From a virus: a stretch of DNA of 40,349 nt. Shown here in pieces: positions 28,690 through 36,311 of the stretch (position 1 is the first letter of the stretch; every line of letters starts with the position of its first letter). A program made the translations under genes and the position numbers. Where the stretch lies: positions 1 through 40,349 of the IMG/VR virus record IMGVR_UViG_3300027749_000010. The stretch is one strand, 5' to 3'. The notes under the pieces were generated by a model that saw only the letters and a list, made by a program, of their open reading frames with translations, had not been told where the DNA came from and made no database searches.

Positions 28690-30705
28690 TTAGCCGCACA
28701 TATATATGCAAGCAATCATTTTTACCTCGGTTGGACTAGCAAAAGTTACAGATTCCCTAGCCTTTGCCACGGTGTATTGATGCACCAGATCATCCGATTG
28801 TTTCATACCTTTGCCAATAACAGAACTTGCTGATATTAGGTCGCCAGTTTGAATATCACCACCCATTCCACACACATTAATCTGCCCTTCACCCACAGCG
28901 TTTAATGGCATAAAGTTGTATATCCCGCAGGATGTGTAGTAACTAGCCTTCATAGTAGTAACGGTTTTGCCGTCTACTTCAGAAATACTGTCAATAAACG
29001 CAGATGGTCTTTGGTCATTCAAGGGGCTTGGTTCTGCACAAACCACTCCAATAACCCCTGATTGATTGGCTGTTGTACTATTTCCAACAAGGGCTATGGT
29101 TGAGGAAACTCCATTACGCTCAATAATTTGTTCGTCAACAACAATGTCGCCAACAGTAAAAGTAGACCCTATTGGGACTAATGAATCGTGAGTTCCCGTA
29201 AACGGGCCATAGTTAGTGCCAGAGCCGTCAGCATAGAAGTCATACCCATTGGCAGCACCTACTAGTCCTGAGGTGGTTGTAGAGGCTTTGTAGTTAGCTC
29301 CACGCACTCCATGAGCGTTAGCACCACCAGAACCAGCGGCACTAATGCCACCAATAAAACCTTCTATGTTTCCATAACTATACGCAACTAGCGGATTGTT
29401 AGATGTGTAGTAACTGTTTGCAAAGTAACCAACGCCACTAAATAAGTTATCTGCCCAAAGTACACCAGCGCTTGTTATCTCAAAAGCATTGCTACTAGGC
29501 GTATGACCAGAACCTATCTTTATAGTGCCGCCATTGATTGAACTTGAATTTAAAGTAATACTGTTAATAGTTCCAGCATTAATAGTTCCAAGATCGGCAG
29601 TAATAGCAGATAACTGACCAACCCGAAGGTTAGACAAATAAGGTGTATTCCAGTTAGTAGTGTTAGCTACTGGGTCATATATGCCGTCTGACTGAAACAT
29701 GGCCTGAGAAGCGCCTGGGTTTTGTACAGCATAGGTAAACGCTGTAGCAGACGTAGGAGAGAAGTCTGTAGTAGCTGGTACAGATGTTCCAGACTTGGTA
29801 ACAGAAGACCCTGTAACCGTTGGATTGCCGTTATACAAGGCATAGCAAATGGTTGAGTTCTTACCACCATAAGTAAACACAAACTGCATTGTTGATATTG
29901 CTGCTTGCCTAATAGTTCCAGCATTGTCCTTGTATCTAACAGGAACTGCCATAGTTGCGTTATTAGCAGCCATAGCCGTAGGAATAGGCCATACAGCATA
30001 TGAACCACCATCTGTTGGATCAGCAATGGTTATATTGGTTTTAACAATATCCGTATAGCCAGTAGTAGAACTGTTACCAATACGCCATGTATTGTTTACA
30101 AACGCCCCGTCTGAGTCTGTTTGAGAAGCTACAAAATCAACAGAACCATACGCATTTGTACCGTATAAGCGACAGATTATTCCTGTAAATACAGGAGCAT
30201 TTGTATATGGAACTTGATAAGTAGATGGGGCAAACGTAGTCCCAAATGAATCACTTGTCAATGATGAAGTAATAACATCTAGGTCAATAGATACGCCAAT
30301 ATCTTGTACATACCCTACATCAAATGCAAGAACTGAAACGCCAAACTGAATTTGGCGACCACCTGTTACTGCATACCAAAGTGATTTAGTTGTTCCAAAA
30401 CCACCTGATACTTGAGTCCAAACATAATCCGCTGGATTAGTTGATTCAGTTGAACTATCAGTATTTCTTACACCAAAATAAAGTCTATTGGTAGGAGTGT
30501 TACTAAAATTTACAGCGCCATCAGCACTATCCGCATATTTGATAGCAATGTACTTGTATAGGTAACCAAGAATATTTCCAGTTGGACCCGTCACTTGGCC
30601 TGTTACTGGATCAGTGGCAATGCCAGGGTTAAAGTTAGCCAGCAAATAGTTAATCGCCCCTGATATCTCAGTAGGTGATGCTATTGCGCCTAAATTAAAG
30701 TTCAT
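28690..30705 (-). CDS. Tail fibre / tip protein, J-like C-terminal type
   Basis: 671 aa. ADYVWTQVSGGFGTTKSLWY and GRQIQFGVSV are typical of central tail-fibre proteins (phage J-like). The middle has two Ig-like beta domains, then LSAITADLGTINAGTINSIT, the short repeat that starts many tail-fibre tips, and GTIKIG. The C-terminal 150 residues are beta-rich and probably receptor-binding. Overlaps the gp10-like gene by one base (TAATG). Confidence 0.7.
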   Translation of the reverse strand: MNFNLGAIASPTEISGAINYLLANFNPGIATDPVTGQVTGPTGNILGYLYKYIAIKYADSADGAVNFSNTPTNRLYFGVRNTDSSTESTNPADYVWTQVSGGFGTTKSLWYAVTGGRQIQFGVSVLAFDVGYVQDIGVSIDLDVITSSLTSDSFGTTFAPSTYQVPYTNAPVFTGIICRLYGTNAYGSVDFVASQTDSDGAFVNNTWRIGNSSTTGYTDIVKTNITIADPTDGGSYAVWPIPTAMAANNATMAVPVRYKDNAGTIRQAAISTMQFVFTYGGKNSTICYALYNGNPTVTGSSVTKSGTSVPATTDFSPTSATAFTYAVQNPGASQAMFQSDGIYDPVANTTNWNTPYLSNLRVGQLSAITADLGTINAGTINSITLNSSSINGGTIKIGSGHTPSSNAFEITSAGVLWADNLFSGVGYFANSYYTSNNPLVAYSYGNIEGFIGGISAAGSGGANAHGVRGANYKASTTTSGLVGAANGYDFYADGSGTNYGPFTGTHDSLVPIGSTFTVGDIVVDEQIIERNGVSSTIALVGNSTTANQSGVIGVVCAEPSPLNDQRPSAFIDSISEVDGKTVTTMKASYYTSCGIYNFMPLNAVGEGQINVCGMGGDIQTGDLISASSVIGKGMKQSDDLVHQYTVAKARESVTFASPTEVKMIACIYMCG

Positions 30706-32318
30706 TAGAACGCATCCTCAGTAACTGTGGCTTGCCAGTTAATAGCAGTCATGTTCCATGTATCAGTTGCATCATTAGATCCAAACTTAACAGACATTGT
30801 TCTAAATGTGTTTTGCTGAGTAGTAACCCAAGGCGTATTGGTGTCTATCAGGGTTGAATCTGTTTGACCATATGTGGCTGCTTGTGCAGTTGAATTAGCA
30901 CCGCCCAAAGTAATGTTGATCTTTCCAGAGCCTGATATCTCAGGAAGCAATCTATGGACATAGACTTTAGATGAATAAGGCACAGTACCTTCAGGAGACT
31001 GAAGAACCATGTTATTACGCTCAAACTGAGAATCAATAGCGCCACTGTTGATAAACGAGTTACCCACAGCAGTCTGTACTAACTTTTGTCCTGACACGCC
31101 AGCACGGGCGTATGTAACCACGCGAGAGGCTAATTTAAAAGCTCCATCTATAAACTTAGGCGCTTCGGTAGCCATGCAAGCATTTGAGATGTCTTTGGGT
31201 GCATTCCAAATTTGCAAATCATAACGATATGACAACATCTTGTTGCACCAACCACTAGAAGTCAGATCGGGATAGTAAATCTCAATCTGGTTTTTCTGTG
31301 TGTTGTTAACCATAAATGTACGAGCAGAATAAGCAGTACTTAGGTTGTTGTAAAAGTAATCTTTAACTTTTTGGTTACCCAAAGGTGCAAAATCTGATCC
31401 GTTAAATATCCAGATATCACGGGCATCGAGGCCATAAACAGCACTATCAGTATTTGACCAACAGTTATTGTTTAGTAAGCCACGACCTTGGTTAAACAGG
31501 CGCACACCAAATACAGGCGCTGTGCTGTTTTGATAAGCAATAGGAGCCATTACCACGGTATCCCAATAGGAACATAAGTAGAAGTTAGCACCAAGAAAGA
31601 ATCCGTCTACCAATGGTCCACGAACTGGGACTTCTTGCTCGTTGGCAATGTTAGACAGGGTTGGCTGCCAAGTAGCAGGAATGCCTGTATTAGCAAATGC
31701 TTGTGACCAACGGATGGTTGTCGGATAGTTAGTTGTAATGCCACTAGCAACTTTGGTTAAGTTACCAGCCACCAAGATGTTGCCTACGTTTGGTGAACAG
31801 TAATTACGGACAAAACTAGCAGTTGTACTAGTTATTCCACTTTCATAATTCCATGTGGCATTAGATGTTACTGTCAACTCAGTAGCAGTTGGCAATAGAT
31901 ACATTGGATTACTCAAGGTATCGTTTAAAAAGAAAACATTTCCAACCGCTGAAAAGGTGATATTAATGTCTTCTGTATAACCAGATAGATATACGTTTGG
32001 ATTAGAACCTACGCCAGGGGTTATGTTTGTTATACCAGAACTAGTAATTAAAAACCATTTACCTTGGCTGGAACTATTGCGTGTAGCCACAATGTAAGCC
32101 CAAGCAGTTTCAGATCGATAACCGCCCTCCATGAAGATAGGCATATCAGTAATGGCAGACAGTATTTCCTGTTCGCCATATATCTTCTTCACTCCACGAA
32201 CATCAGCTTCTACGTTCTTTCCGCTGTTGTACTCATTTGTACCAAGCGCATTGCTAGGCACATCTGGCGTAAACGACATTGCCGTAAAAAGGGTTCGTAG
32301 ACTTTGATAGTCGCTCAT
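30705..32318 (-). CDS. Tail nozzle/stabilisation protein, P22 gp10-like
   Basis: 537 aa. DVPSNALGTNEYNSGKNVEA followed by DVRGVKKIYGE; repeated blades with VFFLNDTLSNPMYL, DAVWI/DIWIFNGSDF and SYRYDLQIWNAPKDISNAC form a beta-propeller-like hub as in P22 gp10 and related nozzle proteins. It would cap the portal-adaptor channel and hold DNA in. Start follows GGGTAAAT. Confidence 0.7.
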   Translation of the reverse strand: MSDYQSLRTLFTAMSFTPDVPSNALGTNEYNSGKNVEADVRGVKKIYGEQEILSAITDMPIFMEGGYRSETAWAYIVATRNSSSQGKWFLITSSGITNITPGVGSNPNVYLSGYTEDINITFSAVGNVFFLNDTLSNPMYLLPTATELTVTSNATWNYESGITSTTASFVRNYCSPNVGNILVAGNLTKVASGITTNYPTTIRWSQAFANTGIPATWQPTLSNIANEQEVPVRGPLVDGFFLGANFYLCSYWDTVVMAPIAYQNSTAPVFGVRLFNQGRGLLNNNCWSNTDSAVYGLDARDIWIFNGSDFAPLGNQKVKDYFYNNLSTAYSARTFMVNNTQKNQIEIYYPDLTSSGWCNKMLSYRYDLQIWNAPKDISNACMATEAPKFIDGAFKLASRVVTYARAGVSGQKLVQTAVGNSFINSGAIDSQFERNNMVLQSPEGTVPYSSKVYVHRLLPEISGSGKINITLGGANSTAQAATYGQTDSTLIDTNTPWVTTQQNTFRTMSVKFGSNDATDTWNMTAINWQATVTEDAF

Positions 32319-32320
32319 AT

Positions 32321-32557
32321 TTACCCTAGCGCTTGAATTTGTGTTTGAAGCTCTTGCAATTTAGCAAATAATTCTTCTTTGGTTGGCGCGGGTGGCGTAA
32401 CTATTTCTGGCTGTGGACGATTATCAACAAATTGACCATTTACATATGACCACCCAATACCACCTTCAGTAGCTTCAACAAGATTTTGCATAAATTCAAG
32501 TGAATCAACTTCAATTGTATTTATTACTTTTCCATTTTCAATAATGTGTGCGCGCAT
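32321..32557 (-). CDS. Small tail protein with C-terminal TKEELFAKLQELQTQIQALG
   Basis: 78 aa. An HIIENGKVINTIEVDSLEFM strand part, GWSYVNGQFVDN, a Pro-rich linker and the C-terminal helix. The helix (TKEELFAKLQELQTQIQALG) is a near copy of the end of the 58-aa protein at 35403. This form resembles small tail-fibre assembly proteins. Start behind AAGGAGTAATT. Confidence 0.65.
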   Translation of the reverse strand: MRAHIIENGKVINTIEVDSLEFMQNLVEATEGGIGWSYVNGQFVDNRPQPEIVTPPAPTKEELFAKLQELQTQIQALG

Positions 32558-32566
32558 AATTACTCC

Positions 32567-33331
32567 TTAATATTCAAAAATTACAATACCACTTGCACCT
32601 GCGCCACCATCACTATTCGATATCGTACCTCTACCACCGCCTCCTCCACCACCGTAATTTCCACCATTTGTCCCAACTGTAGTTCCAGAAACACCAGCAC
32701 CACCACCGTAAATAGAACTACCACCATTGCCACCCCAATTATTGTTAGTAGCAATATTAGATCCAGCACCGCCTGAACTACCTTGAATATTTAAATTTGC
32801 ACCACTGCAAGTTCCACCTGTTCCAGTTGGTGGAGTTACTCCATTTGGACCACCACCACTGCCACCTAACGCAGTAATTGTTGTAATGGTTTGTGTTCCT
32901 GATTGTATTAATGAATTGCCACCGTCATTGCCACCACCACTGCCGCCACTACCACCTGCGCCTACAGTTACTGAAATTGTGTTTCCTGGTGTCAATGAAC
33001 TTAAATAAGATATTCCAGCACCACCACCGCCACCACCAAAACCTAGAGAATCACGCCCTCCTCCAGAACCTGTACCACCTTGACCACCACCGCCAATAAC
33101 CGTAACTTTTACAGTTGTTTTTCCAGATGGAATGGTAAATGTTCCTGATGTTGTAAATAATTGAATGGTAGAAAAACCACCAGCAGGTGTTGACCAAGTA
33201 GGTGTGCTTGAACCAGCAGAAGTAAGAACTTGCCCAGAAGTACCAGCCGCTGTAGTAGCGTAAGCAGAACCATTTCCATACGTTACGCCACCTGCTGTAG
33301 GTGTATTGCTACCATTGATTATGACTGTCAT
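32567..33331 (-). CDS. Glycine-rich tail adhesin-like protein
   Basis: 254 aa. N-terminal 30-52 carries GTSGQVLTSAGSSTPTWSTP, shared with the 244-aa tail protein. It then has FTIPSGKTTVKVTVIGGGGQ, the start of a Gly-rich domain, with poly-Gly loops to the end and a terminal ASGIVIFEY. The architecture is common among aquatic phages and is usually a receptor-binding tip on tail fibres (polyglycine type). Confidence 0.75.
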   Translation of the reverse strand: MTVIINGSNTPTAGGVTYGNGSAYATTAAGTSGQVLTSAGSSTPTWSTPAGGFSTIQLFTTSGTFTIPSGKTTVKVTVIGGGGQGGTGSGGGRDSLGFGGGGGGAGISYLSSLTPGNTISVTVGAGGSGGSGGGNDGGNSLIQSGTQTITTITALGGSGGGPNGVTPPTGTGGTCSGANLNIQGSSGGAGSNIATNNNWGGNGGSSIYGGGAGVSGTTVGTNGGNYGGGGGGGRGTISNSDGGAGASGIVIFEY

Positions 33332-33353
33332 ACTAATTATCCTTGGCTAATTT

Positions 33354-33713
33354 TTAAGTTGTTAAAGAATATTTTGTCATCAACTCAAATGCTTGTTCTG
33401 TTGTTATATCTGGAGATGCAACATCATCAACACCGTCACCATCACGAATAGCATGAATACAACAAAAAACAGTATTTTCTTCTAAAGCTGTAAATTTATG
33501 CGTAACACCTTTGGGTGTAACAATTAAATGTGGGGCTTTATACTCTTGTTCGCCATTATCATGCACCATTTTTACTGAACCAGAAGACAGCAATGTAATA
33601 TGGTCAAAAGTATGGGCATGACCTTGATGGGTATCACCAACACGCACAAAATGGTGTATTTTTACAAATACATTATCTACAATTTTTATATCAGTATAAA
33701 GATTGTTAAACAC
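33354..33713 (-). CDS. Cupin-fold protein
   Basis: 119 aa, GTG start at 33713 behind AGGAGTATCCC and overlapping the preceding stop by 8 bp. Cupin motif 1 region VGDTHQGHAHTFDHITLLSS (His residues and the G) and motif 2 PHLIVTPKGVTHKF. Metal-binding small beta-barrel. In marine and freshwater phages cupins often sit among tail genes; a link to sugar or 2-oxoglutarate chemistry is possible. Confidence 0.75.
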   Translation of the reverse strand: MFNNLYTDIKIVDNVFVKIHHFVRVGDTHQGHAHTFDHITLLSSGSVKMVHDNGEQEYKAPHLIVTPKGVTHKFTALEENTVFCCIHAIRDGDGVDDVASPDITTEQAFELMTKYSLTT

Positions 33714-34059
33714 GGGATACTCCTATTCTTGCGCGATGTTCAGGGGCTTTAGGGTCAAACCATTTACAGGTTTCTTCATTTAATTCGTAAACATCCCCAT
33801 TTGAAAATGGAGGCGGCATAGGAGCAATAAACGCATTACGGGTTACATCGTATGTGTCACCTATTCCTGCATAATTCTTTCTAAAATTGGCGTTATAACT
33901 TGTTTGTTTCCAAATAGTTTCAGGACCAATTAAAGATTTTAAAAACTCAATGCCAAGTTGTTCTTGTTCGTTGCCTTGGTCGTCTTTAATTATGTAATTT
34001 TCAACGACTAAAACCTGAAGAACAATATTATTTGTGTCTAGTTGAGCAAAGTGCGCCAT
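33706..34059 (-). CDS. Small tail protein of the MAHFAQLD type
   Basis: 117 aa from the ATG overlapping the previous stop (TAATG). MAHFAQLDTNNIVLQVLVVE is the typical start of a family widespread in T4-like and T7-like aquatic phages, with NFRKNYAGIGDTYDV and FIAPMPPP, then KWFDP. Found near tail fibres; role unknown. Confidence 0.8.
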   Translation of the reverse strand: MAHFAQLDTNNIVLQVLVVENYIIKDDQGNEQEQLGIEFLKSLIGPETIWKQTSYNANFRKNYAGIGDTYDVTRNAFIAPMPPPFSNGDVYELNEETCKWFDPKAPEHRARIGVSRV

Positions 34060-34925
34060 TATTGAAATCTCCATTTGATTACAACAATGCCAGAGCCGCC
34101 AGCACCACCAGTTGAATTTAGACTTCCACCGCCACCGCCGCCCTTATTAGCAGTACCAGCACCACCAGTGCCTGAACTTACGCCAGCGCCACCGCCACCA
34201 ACGCCACCAGTACCGCCCAATACGGAATCACCACCAGCACCACCGCCGCCAGCGTAGGTTACCGAAGACCCTGTAATTGACGAGGCTCGACCAGCGCCGC
34301 CGTTACCATTGACAAAAATAGTACCAGCACCGCCAGCCGCATTTGCGCCGCCACCACCACCTCCAGAACCTATATAAGGTGTAAAAGCGCCTAACGCGCC
34401 GTTATTTCCTTCTCCAGATGTGCCTGTACCAACAGTTCCAGAACCAGAACCAGTACCTGCTGCGCCGCCACCAGAACCACCATTTCTACCATTACCAATT
34501 GCACCGCCGCCGCCCGTACCACCGCTGCCACCGCCAGACGTTGAAATGATTCCAGAAATAGATGACGCGATGCCAAGACCTGCTCTTGTTGTACCATTTA
34601 CATTCCCGCCAACACCACCGCCGCCTACTGTAACCGTATACGTTTGTACAGAAACAGCTTGACCTGTGGCGCTAAGCATACCCCCCGCACCGCCACCGCC
34701 GCCTCTGTCATAGCCACCACCACCGCCACCAGAAATAACCAAATAATCTACTGCTGAACCTTCAGTTATATCCGAACCAACTGTATTTACAGTAAATGAA
34801 CCAGTGCCATTAAAGGTTGCAATCTTATAATTTCCAGATGTGCTAACGCTTGCACCAGACGTAGTAACGTCCATATACAGCGGTCCACCCGCCATTGTTT
34901 GCATTAGTTTTGTATAAGCAAACAT
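34059..34925 (-). CDS. Glycine-rich tail adhesin-like protein
   Basis: 288 aa. After a beta part (YKIATFNGTGSFTVNTVGSD) it has a Gly-rich domain with LVISGGGGGGYDRGGGGG and many GGxG loops, ending SGIVVIKWRFQ. It resembles the second Gly-rich gene (32567) and is likely a paralogue with a different tip. Start has a weak ribosome site (AAAGAAAAAAC). Confidence 0.7.
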   Translation of the reverse strand: MFAYTKLMQTMAGGPLYMDVTTSGASVSTSGNYKIATFNGTGSFTVNTVGSDITEGSAVDYLVISGGGGGGYDRGGGGGAGGMLSATGQAVSVQTYTVTVGGGGVGGNVNGTTRAGLGIASSISGIISTSGGGSGGTGGGGAIGNGRNGGSGGGAAGTGSGSGTVGTGTSGEGNNGALGAFTPYIGSGGGGGGANAAGGAGTIFVNGNGGAGRASSITGSSVTYAGGGGAGGDSVLGGTGGVGGGGAGVSSGTGGAGTANKGGGGGGSLNSTGGAGGSGIVVIKWRFQ

Positions 34926-34934
34926 GTTTTTTCT

Positions 34935-35399
34935 TTAAGGCGTATAGCCTTGAGCAATAGAACCATACCAATTTGTTCCATCAGATATAAAAGTAAGAAT
35001 ATCCATCTTGCCAGCAGTAGCAGTAATTGTTGGTGCGCCAGCAGTTCCCCACTTTACGCTAGTAAATGTTGCCGTTCCATTTCCTGTGCTTGCAGGTTGT
35101 TTAAGTAACAAAACAAAGGATTTACCAGCAGTTGTTGTTGGCATAGTAAAAGTACAGGCCGTTGACGCAGTCAAAGTAATGATTTGAACAGTGCCATTAG
35201 TCAAAGCTAACGTAATGGTAGAGGTAACAGTGGTTGTATATACTTTTTCTGTATATGCTCCATTAAATGTAGCGTTCTGATCTGTTTCCAAAGTTAACGC
35301 TGTTGTTGTTCCATTGGTTTGGAAAACTAACGCACCACTTGTGTCTGCACTTGAGACTAAAGCGGTTCCGCTTGTGGTTCCTGCTGCTATTGAACTCAT
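34935..35399 (-). CDS. Thr/Ser-rich tail-fibre-associated protein
   Basis: 154 aa. MSSIAAGTTSGTALVSSADT start, then TNGTTTALTLETDQNATFNG, ending DILTFISDGTNWYGSIAQGY. The ISDGTNWY end and SAD-SG start are typical of small tail-tip units of aquatic phages. Start follows GGGGTAAAAC. Confidence 0.7.
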   Translation of the reverse strand: MSSIAAGTTSGTALVSSADTSGALVFQTNGTTTALTLETDQNATFNGAYTEKVYTTTVTSTITLALTNGTVQIITLTASTACTFTMPTTTAGKSFVLLLKQPASTGNGTATFTSVKWGTAGAPTITATAGKMDILTFISDGTNWYGSIAQGYTP

Positions 35400-35402
35400 G
35401 TT

Positions 35403-35579
35403 TTACCCCAGTGCGTTAATTTTTGCTGTCAGCGCTTGTAACTCTGCAAACAGTTGTTCTTTGGTTAGTTCGGTTGGTGCAATGGGAGGTACATACGCCA
35501 ATTCCATAGCATCCCATTCCGCTTCTTCTTCAGCGGTAAATGGCACTGGGCCTTCTGCCGTCATGTGATGTCTTGACAT
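35403..35579 (-). CDS. Small tail assembly-like protein
   Basis: 58 aa: acidic VPFTAEEEAEWDAMELAY and the C-terminal helix TKEQLFAELQALTAKINALG. The ATG at 35579 lies behind AAGGAAACACC and its stop is 4 bp before the next gene. Resembles tail-fibre assembly chaperone ends; its C-terminal helix repeats in the 78-aa protein at 32321. Confidence 0.65.
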   Translation of the reverse strand: MSRHHMTAEGPVPFTAEEEAEWDAMELAYVPPIAPTELTKEQLFAELQALTAKINALG

Positions 35580-35588
35580 GGTGTTTCC

Positions 35589-36311
35589 TTAACTGTTTGA
35601 AATTCCATATAAACGGAATGTTCCTGAAGTAATATTTCCAGAATTCATAAATAAACGAAGTCCCGTCATTGCCCCCGTACCAGAGTTAGACCCAGACCCA
35701 AAAAATGTTGTAGTTTGACTAGCGCCAACCCCCGATGAGGCAGATGCAACTCCAGAAAACACAACCCTTTTTTGTTTTGTTGTGCTACTTGGGTTATATA
35801 TATTTATATTGAATCCTGCTATATCAGAAGTATCCGCGCCTAAGTTAGTCCCAATATAAAACGATGTTAAACCATTAGTATTGTCAGCATTAAATGTACC
35901 TGTAGTGCTAACAAGATTCATTAATTTACCGTAATAAGTGCTAGTAGTCACATAAGCACCATTTAGTTTAAATCTGCCTACTAGCGTAGCGTTGTCATTT
36001 CCCACTACTAAATTACTAACAACTAAAAGATACGCATCATAAGTGCTGCTAAATGTTGTTTCAATATCAACAGTTGCGGAATTACTTGCAGTCACAGTAG
36101 ACAAATAAATCAATGAACCAGCACTTGGTGTTGACCAAGTTGGCGTAGCAGAACCAGAAGAAGTTAAAACTTGACCCGATGTTCCATTTGAAGTTGGGGC
36201 CATAACCGTACCAGTTGTTGAAGGTAAAGTTAAAACTGTCGTACCAGCAACAGCTGGCGCTTGTAGGGTTACCGTACCCGATGTATCGCCTGAAATAACA
36301 ACTGAACTCAT
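35589..36311 (-). CDS. Tail protein with SGQVLTS module
   Basis: 240 aa from the ATG at 36311 (ATGA overlap with the tail-fibre stop). MSSVVISGDTSGTVTLQAPA and GTTVLTLPSTTGTV make a beta-helical lead; GTSGQVLTSSGSATPTWSTP follows at residue 43, shared with the 254-aa Gly-rich protein. C-terminal half is a beta sandwich-like Thr/Ser-rich tip. Confidence 0.75.
   Translation of the reverse strand: MSSVVISGDTSGTVTLQAPAVAGTTVLTLPSTTGTVMAPTSNGTSGQVLTSSGSATPTWSTPSAGSLIYLSTVTASNSATVDIETTFSSTYDAYLLVVSNLVVGNDNATLVGRFKLNGAYVTTSTYYGKLMNLVSTTGTFNADNTNGLTSFYIGTNLGADTSDIAGFNINIYNPSSTTKQKRVVFSGVASASSGVGASQTTTFFGSGSNSGTGAMTGLRLFMNSGNITSGTFRLYGISNS

Noticed and set aside
34075-34662. Pro-rich open frames on the plus strand opposite the Gly-rich gene
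   Set aside because: Gly codons read on the other strand give Pro/Ala codons without stops, so these frames are by-products of the Gly-rich coding sequence.
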